From positions 1,116,001 to 1,180,000 of the forward strand of contig NZ_AP025286.1 in the NCBI RefSeq assembly GCF_036492245.1: 64,000 nucleotides of DNA, given 5' to 3'. Positions 18,199-25,881 of the stretch are shown piece after piece. A program made the position numbers and the translations under genes. The notes beneath the pieces were generated by a model. It had not been told where the DNA came from. It did no database searches and saw only the letters and a program-made list of their open reading frames with translations. This DNA is from Treponema bryantii (lineage in GTDB: Bacteria; Spirochaetota; Spirochaetia; Treponematales; Treponemataceae). Position 1 is the first letter of the stretch; every line of letters begins with the position of its first letter.

Positions 18199-18234
18199 AC
18201 ATAAATATATTTTTGCTATTTCTTTGAGGATAAT

Positions 18235-19770
18235 ATGATAGATAAGTGGGAAATTGTAATTGGTTGTGAAATCCATACTCAGCTTTTAACTAAAACTAAG
18301 GCTTTCTGTGCCTGCGAAAACCGCTACGGTGGAATGCCAGACACCCGCGTATGCCCTGTATGTCTCGGACTTCCAGGCGCTATGCCACGTATTTCAAAAG
18401 GTTATGTTGAGCTTGGAGCAGTTGCCGGACAGGCTTTGAACTGCAATATCGCACGCTTTACAAAATTCGACCGCAAGCATTATTTCTATCCTGATCTGGC
18501 AAAGGGCTATCAGATTACTCAGTATGATATTCCGCTTTGTACAGACGGTTATGTAGATCTTCCGTTCAGAAGCTATCCAAAAGATGAACAGCCGGGCGGA
18601 GCAAAGTGCCGCGAAAAGAACTTTATCGGCCAGGACTGTATTGTAGGAGACGGAAAATACCGCCGAGTTCGCGTAGAACGCATTCACCTTGAGGAAGACG
18701 TAGGAAAGTCTCTTCACCTTCAGGGTGCTCACTCATACATCGACTACAACCGTTGTGGTACACCACTTATCGAAATTGTAACAAAACCAGATATGACATC
18801 TCCTGAAGAAGCAGCTCTTTTTATGCAGACTGTTCAGGAAATCCTCCGCTACGTAAAAGTAACAAACGGTAACCTTGAAGAAGGTAATATGCGCTGCGAT
18901 GCCAACATCAACCTTAACGTTTGGGAAGACGGAAAGCTCTGGCACACCCCAATTTCCGAAATCAAGAACCTGAACTCTTTCAAGGCAATCCGCGAGGCTT
19001 GTACTTACGAAGCACAGCGCCAGCTTAAAGAGTTCCAGGAAGACCGTCAGGAATTTAACCCTGGTTTCAAAGTAACAATGGGTTGGGATGAAGAAAAAGG
19101 ACAGACTGTAGTTCAGCGTACAAAGAACTCTTTTGTAGATTACCGTTTTACTACCGAGCCGGACATCAAGCCTTTCACCGTAAGCGAAGAACTCATTGCA
19201 AACGCAAAAGAAAAGGTAGGCGAGCTTCCTGAAGCAAAACGCCAGCGTTATAAGGCTCAGTACGGCATGACAGACTTCGATGTAGAAACAATTACTTCTA
19301 CCCGCGACCTGGCTCTCTTCTTTGAAGACGCCGCAACAAAATCAAAGAATCCTAAACGCGCAGTAAACCTTATTCTTGCAGAGCTCCTTGCAGTTCTCAA
19401 CGAAAAGAAAATTGCCATTACTGATATTAGCCTTACACCGGCTCACATTGCAGAACTTGCCGACGCCCTCGAAGATGGAAAGATTACATCAAAGCAGGGT
19501 AAGGAAGTATTTGCCGAAATGCTGGAAACAAACAAAATGCCTTCAGTTATCATCAAAGAGAAGGGGATGGAAGTTGTAAGCGATGCCGGCGAAATCGATA
19601 AGATTGTTCAGGATGTAATTGCTGCAAATCCTAAGGCTATTGAAGACTGGAAGGGTGGAAAGACTAATGTTGTCGGCTGGCTCATGGGCCAGGTTATGAA
19701 GCAGTCTCACGGCAAGGCAAATCCAAAGCAGGCAACCGAGCTTCTCAATAAGCACCTCGCCACACTGTAA
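18235..19770 (+). CDS. gatB: Asp-tRNA(Asn)/Glu-tRNA(Gln) amidotransferase subunit B
   Basis: The 511-residue GatB subunit activates misacylated Glu-tRNA(Gln) or Asp-tRNA(Asn) for amidation, using ammonia passed from GatA. N-terminal catalytic motifs GCEIHTQL, KHYFYPDLAKGYQITQYD and HLEEDVGKSLH are present, followed by the GatB/YqeY tail (about residues 360-511) that binds tRNA. Length is slightly above the usual 475-490. GAGGA lies upstream of the ATG. gatA and gatC are not adjacent, so the complex is encoded at separate sites. Confidence 0.96.
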   Translation: MIDKWEIVIGCEIHTQLLTKTKAFCACENRYGGMPDTRVCPVCLGLPGAMPRISKGYVELGAVAGQALNCNIARFTKFDRKHYFYPDLAKGYQITQYDIPLCTDGYVDLPFRSYPKDEQPGGAKCREKNFIGQDCIVGDGKYRRVRVERIHLEEDVGKSLHLQGAHSYIDYNRCGTPLIEIVTKPDMTSPEEAALFMQTVQEILRYVKVTNGNLEEGNMRCDANINLNVWEDGKLWHTPISEIKNLNSFKAIREACTYEAQRQLKEFQEDRQEFNPGFKVTMGWDEEKGQTVVQRTKNSFVDYRFTTEPDIKPFTVSEELIANAKEKVGELPEAKRQRYKAQYGMTDFDVETITSTRDLALFFEDAATKSKNPKRAVNLILAELLAVLNEKKIAITDISLTPAHIAELADALEDGKITSKQGKEVFAEMLETNKMPSVIIKEKGMEVVSDAGEIDKIVQDVIAANPKAIEDWKGGKTNVVGWLMGQVMKQSHGKANPKQATELLNKHLATL

Positions 19771-19806
19771 ATACAGTGCTTTCGCCAGTTCTAAACGTCG
19801 GTGCGT

Positions 19807-22065
19807 CTAAGAGTGTATTCGTATAAACTGTACGAAGTCCTGTTCACTCAACGGTTTTGAATAGAAGAATCCCTGTGCCTGATCACAATTGATTGAGCGC
19901 AGGAAATCTCTCTGTGCCTGAGTTTCTACACCTTCAAAAACTGTCTGTTTATCAAGATTCTTACTCAAATCAATCAGAATATGAATAAATTTTTCTGATT
20001 TTTTATCAATACGTCCTTCTTTATCTGTTGATGCATTCAAGAATTCTCTGTCGAATTTAAGAACATCTACAGGAATCTTTGTAAGCATATTCAGAGAAGA
20101 TTCTCCGCTTCCAAAATCATCCATGGCAACAGAGAATCCTTCTTTATGAAGTTTGTCTGTAATGTCACTAAGGGTTGAGTTATCCATAACAGAGCGTTCA
20201 AGAATTTCAATTTGTATCAGCTTTGGTGGAATAGAGTACTTTGTAAAAATCTCCATGAAGTCATGCATAAATTTTTCAGGCTTATTATGATTACGCGACA
20301 TGTTTACAGAAATCGGGACAATAGGTAAATCCTTCATAAGCCGCTTTTGTATAAACTTGAAAACTTCTTCATAAACGTAATAGTCGAGTTTTGTAATAAA
20401 ACCGTTTTGTTCAAAAAGAGGAATAAACTTATCCGGTGTCATAAGTCCCAGTTTTGGACTGTTCCAGCGTACGAGTGCTTCGGCTCCAACAATCTTATCA
20501 TTTGCCAGTGAGATTTTTGGCTGATACATGACAAAAAATTCATGATCTTCAAGTGCCTGCTGCATGTGGCTTTCAATAAAGCGTTCTTCATTAATTTTTT
20601 CCAGAAGTTTTGAATTATAAACTGAATATTGAGTAAGAAGATTGTCTTTAATCGTACTCTTTGCAAAAGATGCCTGACCTATTAAGCTTTGAATCGTATT
20701 TCCTTTTGCTCTGTCGCCTGGCATAAGGAATGAGATTCCGAATTTTGGGAAGAATGGAATTTCATAAGATTTTATTTCTTCAGTAATGATATTCATCTTA
20801 TCTCTGAAAGTATTCATTGCTTTATGAACAGAATTGATTTTTATAAGGATATAAAAATGATCTGCAAAGCCTCTTCCAATTATTCCATGGTATTCAGTTA
20901 CATATCTGCTCAGGGCTTTTGAATAATAGAGAATCAGCTGATCGGCTGCTTCTTCTCCATAATTCTGATTTATAAATTTAAATCCTCTTATATCTGCTTC
21001 AATAAGTATGAATTTTGAACGGGGGTTTCTGATCATTCTTAAAGCTTCTTTTTCAAATCTTACTCTTGTCCAGAGATTTGTAAGAGGGTCGTAAACTGTT
21101 TCAATCAACTGCTTTTTCTGGAAGAAATCAAGCAGTTTTGCTTCAACAAAAACCAGCGCACATATAGTTATTATTGAGAAAAAAATTATCATTATTTTTG
21201 AACGCTTTTGTATAGCATAGATAGCATTGATTTCATTCATTGAAACTTTTAATGAAAGAGTCCAGCCTGATTCAGGAATTTTTGAAGTAACAAGATATAT
21301 ATAACTTCCGTCATCTGCCTGTGAAATTATTGTCTGAGCAGGACTCTTTGCAAGATTTTCTGTTGAAGTATGCGCAAGACTTTTATCTTTTGGAGTATAT
21401 TTGAGACCGATAACATCTGGTCGTGAATGTACCAGAAAGTAACCGTCTTTATCGAGCAGCATAAAACTTTCTCTGGATCCAATTTTTAAGCCTGTTGTTC
21501 TGTTTTTTAATTTTTCCAGGTTAATTGAAGCTCCAAGGACTCCAATTATTTTATGAGTTTCATAAACAGGTTTTTCAATACAAAATATATATTGATCTCT
21601 GATGCTTGGTTTACAGATTCCGCTTATAAAAATATCATAATCGCCGGAAAGGCTTTTGTGAAGTTCAGGATTCATAAAAATTGAAGTTCCATCTGAAAGA
21701 TATGCTTTGCCATTTGGAGTAAGATAATATAAATCAAGAAAATCGGGATGTTTTGTGTAATTATATCTTGTAAGTAATTGAGTAATCTTTTGTGTAGGAT
21801 CTTCAAGATTATTCCTGAGCTGAATATTGATATCCATATAATAAGCATTCAAGTAATTAGTATAAGCATTCAGCTGCAGGCTTATGATTCTTTCAAAGCC
21901 ATCCATCATAATCTGGATATTTTCAAAATATTCGTCTTTTGCGTTATTTAGCAGCCGCTTAGTATATAGATTAGAGATTGAAAGTACTATCGCCATGAAA
22001 ATGATGGAGACGAGGAGGGTGGAGATAAGCTTTGCCTTTTCAGGCGAAATATTATGCTTTTTCAT
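19807..22065 (-). CDS. CACHE-GGDEF-EAL membrane protein, probable c-di-GMP phosphodiesterase
   Basis: The 752-residue protein has a transmembrane segment (about 12-33), a periplasmic double-CACHE sensor (about 40-280), a second transmembrane segment (about 292-310), a GGDEF domain and an EAL domain (about 500-750). The GGDEF signature reads FADHF, so cyclase activity is unlikely. The EAL side looks intact: GAEALVRW, SVNMSRNH, EILERSV, MDDFGSG, LKFDREF, VFEGVET and QGFFYSKPL. A small extracellular ligand probably controls c-di-GMP breakdown, with the degenerate GGDEF perhaps binding GTP. GGAAAG precedes the ATG. It stands alone on the minus strand. Confidence 0.9.
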   Translation of the reverse strand: MKKHNISPEKAKLISTLLVSIIFMAIVLSISNLYTKRLLNNAKDEYFENIQIMMDGFERIISLQLNAYTNYLNAYYMDINIQLRNNLEDPTQKITQLLTRYNYTKHPDFLDLYYLTPNGKAYLSDGTSIFMNPELHKSLSGDYDIFISGICKPSIRDQYIFCIEKPVYETHKIIGVLGASINLEKLKNRTTGLKIGSRESFMLLDKDGYFLVHSRPDVIGLKYTPKDKSLAHTSTENLAKSPAQTIISQADDGSYIYLVTSKIPESGWTLSLKVSMNEINAIYAIQKRSKIMIIFFSIITICALVFVEAKLLDFFQKKQLIETVYDPLTNLWTRVRFEKEALRMIRNPRSKFILIEADIRGFKFINQNYGEEAADQLILYYSKALSRYVTEYHGIIGRGFADHFYILIKINSVHKAMNTFRDKMNIITEEIKSYEIPFFPKFGISFLMPGDRAKGNTIQSLIGQASFAKSTIKDNLLTQYSVYNSKLLEKINEERFIESHMQQALEDHEFFVMYQPKISLANDKIVGAEALVRWNSPKLGLMTPDKFIPLFEQNGFITKLDYYVYEEVFKFIQKRLMKDLPIVPISVNMSRNHNKPEKFMHDFMEIFTKYSIPPKLIQIEILERSVMDNSTLSDITDKLHKEGFSVAMDDFGSGESSLNMLTKIPVDVLKFDREFLNASTDKEGRIDKKSEKFIHILIDLSKNLDKQTVFEGVETQAQRDFLRSINCDQAQGFFYSKPLSEQDFVQFIRIHS

Positions 22066-22153
22066 TAAACATCTTTCCGAGTAAAATTTCCTTCCACCTT
22101 CTAAAATGATACCATAGTTTTGCTGAATGTCAAAATAATATAATAAATATATG

Positions 22154-22273
22154 GAAAAAAAACGTTTTTTTATAAAAAAACGCAGATTTTAACCCACATT
22201 TAACTTTAAGAAAACGTTGTAGTTCGTAAAGAAAACGTTTTCGAAACAAAAAATTATTAAGTTAAACGTTTAA
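22154..22273 (+). promoter_or_regulatory. Cluster of ACGT-centred operators upstream of the cellobiose-type ABC locus
   Basis: Palindromes or near-palindromes centred on ACGT occur at 22154-22172, 22206-22220 (TTAAGAAAACGTTGT), 22231-22242 (GAAAACGTTTTC) and 22262-22273 (TTAAACGTTTAA). The form fits LacI/CcpA-family operators. They lie upstream of the -35 box, which suggests activation or looping. The whole 332-base gap 22066-22397 has no gene. No LacI-type regulator gene is in the window. Confidence 0.65.
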
Positions 22274-22309
22274 TATGTCTGAATTTCAAGGAAATTCGCT
22301 ATTTTTTTT

Positions 22310-22338
22310 TTGCAAAAAAAATGGATATGAGTTACAAT
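22310..22338 (+). promoter_or_regulatory. Promoter of the cellobiose-type ABC locus
   Basis: TTGCAA (22310-22315) and TACAAT (22333-22338) are 17 bases apart, about 60 bases before the binding-protein start. Confidence 0.65.
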
Positions 22339-22397
22339 TGATTTAGTTAGGGGTTATTCCCTAATATAAAAAAAACTTTTTACAAGAGGAAAGGAAA

Positions 22398-23741
22398 ATG
22401 AAAAAAATCCTATCAGTATTGTGTGTTCTTACAGTTGCTGCTGCTTTGTTCACAGGATGTTCAAAGAAAGCTGCAAAGGGTCCTGTAACAGTTAATCTCT
22501 GGTCATTCACTGACGAGATTCCAGGAATGGTTGAAAAGTATATCGCTGATCATCCAGACTGCGGTTTCACTGTAAACAAGACAATTATCGCTACAACAGA
22601 GGGTGCTTATCAGCCAGCTCTCGACCAGGCTCTTATGAGTGGTGGTGCAGATGCTCCTGATATGTATGCAGCTGAAGCAGCATTCATCCTTAAATATTCA
22701 CAGGGTGATATGCAGCAGTATGCTATGCCTTATAAGGATCTCGGAATCGATATCGATGCTAAGATCAAGGCTGCAGAAATCGCTCCTTATACTGTAGATA
22801 TCGGATCTAACACAAGTGGTCAGGTTGACGCTCTTGGTTATCAGACAACAGGTGGATGTTTCATCTATCGTCGTTCTATTGCTAAGAAAGTATTCGGATC
22901 AGATGATCCAAAAACTATTCAGTCAATTATTGGTGGTGGTTCAGGAAACTGGACAGCTTTCGAAGCTGCTGCTGAAAAGCTTGCTGCTGCTGGTGTAGCT
23001 ATCGTTTCTGGCGACGGTGATCCATGGCACGCTTTCGAGAACTCTTCAGACAAGGGTTGGATTGTAAACGGAAAACTTTACATCGATCCAAAACGTGAAG
23101 CATTCATCGACTTCTCTAAGAAACTTACAGACAAAGGTTGGTCTAACCAGACACAGGACTGGACAGACGCTTGGTTCGCTGACATGAAAGACACTGGTGC
23201 TAAACCATGTTTCGGATTCTTCGGACCAGCTTGGCTTATCAACTACACACTCGCTCCAAACTGCGGTGGATCAAAAGTTGGTGAAGGTACATATGGTGAC
23301 TGGGCAGTTTGTAACTCACCTATCGGATTCTTCTGGGGTGGTACATGGGTACTTGCTAACAAGAATATGCCAGCTGCTAAGAAGAACGCTGTAAAGACAC
23401 TCATCGAATGGATCACACTTGATGCTTCTAACGATGGTCTCCTTTACAAGTGGGCTAACGGTACACTCAATGGCGAAGGTGGAACAAAAGATACAGTATC
23501 TTCAGGTGTTGTAATGGCTAAGTCTAACGGTGAACTTTCATTCCTCGGTGGACAGAACATGTTCGAATACTTCGTACCAGCTAACAAGTACGCTAACGGT
23601 AAGAACCTTACACAGTATGATGAGACAATCAACTCTCTCTGGCGTGAACAGGTTCGTGCTTATGCTAACGGACAGAAGAGCCGCGACGCTGCTATCAAAG
23701 ACTTCAAGCAGAACGTAGCTGATAAGCTTGGTGTTGAGTAA
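22398..23741 (+). CDS. Sugar ABC transporter substrate-binding lipoprotein (family 1), likely cellobiose or cellodextrin
   Basis: The 447-residue extracellular solute-binding protein has a lipoprotein signal peptide with lipobox LFTGC (Cys21). Tryptophan-rich sequence (VNLWSFTDEIPGM, GWSNQTQDWTDAWF, FFWGGTWVLANK) fits a sugar binder. Codon use is highly biased, so it is probably abundant. AGAGGAAAGG precedes the ATG. Two permeases and a GH94 phosphorylase follow, and the phosphorylase gene carries a matching operator. Cellobiose or longer beta-glucosides are therefore the inferred ligand. No ATPase gene is in the locus. Confidence 0.88.
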   Translation: MKKILSVLCVLTVAAALFTGCSKKAAKGPVTVNLWSFTDEIPGMVEKYIADHPDCGFTVNKTIIATTEGAYQPALDQALMSGGADAPDMYAAEAAFILKYSQGDMQQYAMPYKDLGIDIDAKIKAAEIAPYTVDIGSNTSGQVDALGYQTTGGCFIYRRSIAKKVFGSDDPKTIQSIIGGGSGNWTAFEAAAEKLAAAGVAIVSGDGDPWHAFENSSDKGWIVNGKLYIDPKREAFIDFSKKLTDKGWSNQTQDWTDAWFADMKDTGAKPCFGFFGPAWLINYTLAPNCGGSKVGEGTYGDWAVCNSPIGFFWGGTWVLANKNMPAAKKNAVKTLIEWITLDASNDGLLYKWANGTLNGEGGTKDTVSSGVVMAKSNGELSFLGGQNMFEYFVPANKYANGKNLTQYDETINSLWREQVRAYANGQKSRDAAIKDFKQNVADKLGVE

Positions 23742-23764
23742 TAGACTGACATTCGCTTAATGTT

Positions 23765-23788
23765 CAGGGCTGTCGTAAGACAGCCCTG
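23765..23788 (+). terminator. Intra-operon stem-loop after the binding-protein gene
   Basis: CAGGGCTGTC-GTAA-GACAGCCCTG is a perfect 10-base stem with a GTAA tetraloop. No T-tract follows, so it more likely protects the 3' end of the binding-protein message than ends transcription fully. Confidence 0.65.
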
Positions 23789-23872
23789 ATTTGTGCTATT
23801 TTAGAGTTTATTTCATATAAAAAAGTTTTGAATTTCTTAAAAAAAGATTAAATCATTTTGAGGTGTCCTACA

Positions 23873-24871
23873 ATGAAAAAAAAAGGAAGTATCAGTTATG
23901 CTAAATATGGCTATATATTTAGTATTCCTTTTGTACTTGCGTACTTAATTTTCAGTTTATATCCAACTTTATATACTGCAATTATCGGTTTTACAGACTT
24001 AAGAGGTGTAGGTAAAACAACTTGGAGTTTCTTAAAAGGTTCTCATTTCTTTGACAATTATAAAACAATTCTTACATTGCCGACCTTCCATACAGCTTTA
24101 AAGAATACAATTAAACTTTGGGTTTGCAACTTTATTCCACAGATGATTCTTGCACTTTTGCTTTCTGCATGGTTTACTAACCGCCGTGTTAAAGTACCTG
24201 GAGAGGGAGCATTTAAAGTACTTTTCTATATGCCAAATATTATTACAGCTGCAACAGTTGCTATTTTGTTCGGTGCTCTTTTTGGTTATCCAATGGGACC
24301 TGTAAACGATGTTCTTACTCGTTTCCACATCATTGAAAAACCATATTTCTTCCTTCAGAATAAAGCAGTTGCACAGGGAATCGTTATGTTTATCCAGACC
24401 TGGATGTGGTACGGATATACAATGATTATCATTATTTCTGGTGTTCTTGGTATTAACCCTGAAATCTTTGAAGCCGCAGATATCGACGGTGCTAACGGAT
24501 GGCAGGTATTCTGGAAGATTACTATTCCAAGTATCCAGACAATTCTTCTGTTCACTCTCGTAACATCACTTATTGGTGGTTTGAATATGTTCGATATTCC
24601 AAACCTCTTTGTTCGCGATAGTGGTCCAGATAACGCAACTTTGACTACAAGCGTTCTTATTTATACTATGGCCTTCAAGGGCGGATATATGTATAACAGA
24701 GCTTCTGCACTTTCTATGATTATGTTCATCATTATCGTAATCTGTTCTGCAGCTCTCTTCTTCTCTATGAGAGATAAGGAAGAAGTTAAAGTTAAGAAGC
24801 TTAAGAAGCAGGCATTGAAAGCTCGCAAGCAGGCTATGAAACTTGAAGCAAAAGGAGTTAAAAATGAGTAA
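23873..24871 (+). CDS. Sugar ABC transporter permease, MalF/UgpA type
   Basis: The 332-residue permease starts at ATG 23873 with GAGGTG 8 bases upstream. Six transmembrane segments are visible, and the EAA loop reads FEAADIDGANGWQVFWKITIPS at about residues 200-222. A basic tail rich in Lys (KVKKLKKQALKARKQ) closes the protein. Its stop codon overlaps the next permease start by 8 bases (ATGAGTAA). Confidence 0.9.
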   Translation: MKKKGSISYAKYGYIFSIPFVLAYLIFSLYPTLYTAIIGFTDLRGVGKTTWSFLKGSHFFDNYKTILTLPTFHTALKNTIKLWVCNFIPQMILALLLSAWFTNRRVKVPGEGAFKVLFYMPNIITAATVAILFGALFGYPMGPVNDVLTRFHIIEKPYFFLQNKAVAQGIVMFIQTWMWYGYTMIIIISGVLGINPEIFEAADIDGANGWQVFWKITIPSIQTILLFTLVTSLIGGLNMFDIPNLFVRDSGPDNATLTTSVLIYTMAFKGGYMYNRASALSMIMFIIIVICSAALFFSMRDKEEVKVKKLKKQALKARKQAMKLEAKGVKNE

Positions 24872-25706
24872 CAAATCTAATGTTCAGATTTATAAGATAT
24901 TGATAATGATAGTATGTATTATACTTTCTATTTTGAGCATCATGCCATTCATTATCATGTTCGTAAACTCTACACGTTCTACTTACGAGATTCAGCAGCA
25001 TGCGGTTTCATTTATTCCTTCAAAATTCCTTTTGAATAACTGGAAAGTTCTTACATCTAAGAGCTTTAACCCTGCAAAAGGTTTCTTGAACTCATTGATC
25101 GTTTCTTGTGGTATTACAGGTATTACATTGTACTTCTCAACACTTACAGCTTATGCACTTGTAATGTATGACTGGAAGCTTAAGAATGCATTCTTCAGTT
25201 TTATCATGGCTATCATGATGATTCCTGCAACAATCACAATTATTGGTTTCTATCAGATGGTTTATAAGATTCATATGACAAACAGATTCCTTATGCTGAT
25301 TCTTCCTGCAATGGCTGCTCCATCGCTGGTATTCTTTATGCGTCAGTATATGAAACCTTCTGTTTCTCCATCACTGGTAGAATCTGCTCGTATTGACGGT
25401 GCAAAAGAATTCTTTACATTTAATGTAATCGTTCTCCCAATTATGAAACCAGCTATTGCTACACAGGCAATCTTCAGTTTCGTAACAAGCTGGAACGATT
25501 TGTTCAAGCCACTTATTCTTCTTACAAAGCAGGATAAATATACACTTCCTATCATGGTATCTCTCCTTCGTGGTGATATTTACCGTACAGAATATGGTAG
25601 TGTTTATCTTGGACTTACTCTTACAGCACTCCCACTTATCATTGTTTACTTGATTCTTTCTAAGTACATTGTTGCGGGTGTTGCAATGGGTTCTGTAAAA
25701 GGTTAA
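24864..25706 (+). CDS. Sugar ABC transporter permease, MalG/UgpE type
   Basis: The 280-residue permease starts at ATG 24864, set by AAAGGAG upstream and by the overlap with the preceding stop. Six transmembrane segments and the EAA loop VESARIDGAKEFFTFNVIVLPI are present, and the C-terminus GVAMGSVKG is typical of the family. It pairs with the preceding permease. A strong terminator follows, so the phosphorylase gene downstream has its own promoter. Confidence 0.9.
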   Translation: MSNKSNVQIYKILIMIVCIILSILSIMPFIIMFVNSTRSTYEIQQHAVSFIPSKFLLNNWKVLTSKSFNPAKGFLNSLIVSCGITGITLYFSTLTAYALVMYDWKLKNAFFSFIMAIMMIPATITIIGFYQMVYKIHMTNRFLMLILPAMAAPSLVFFMRQYMKPSVSPSLVESARIDGAKEFFTFNVIVLPIMKPAIATQAIFSFVTSWNDLFKPLILLTKQDKYTLPIMVSLLRGDIYRTEYGSVYLGLTLTALPLIIVYLILSKYIVAGVAMGSVKG

Positions 25707-25724
25707 TTTTTTTTACTGGAAATT

Positions 25725-25767
25725 CAAAAAAGACCGTGTTGGAAAGACCATCACGGTCTTTTTTTTT
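25725..25767 (+). terminator. Terminator of the cellobiose-type ABC operon
   Basis: AAAAAAGACCGTG pairs with CACGGTCTTTTTT over 13 bases and is followed by more T residues. Confidence 0.9.
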
Positions 25768-25841
25768 AGGTATTTAAATTTTTATCATGTAGGAAAAATC
25801 CATTATGGACTTATGGCATTTTATGAAGTAAACTTATATGA

Positions 25842-25860
25842 TTAAGAAAACGTTGTCGTA
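25842..25860 (+). promoter_or_regulatory. ACGT-centred operator upstream of the GH94 gene
   Basis: TTAAGAAAACGTTGTCGTA matches 22206-22220 exactly over TTAAGAAAACGTTGT. The shared 15-base word links the transporter and phosphorylase genes into one regulon. Confidence 0.65.
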
Positions 25861-25881
25861 AATGATGACGAAGGAAGGGAA

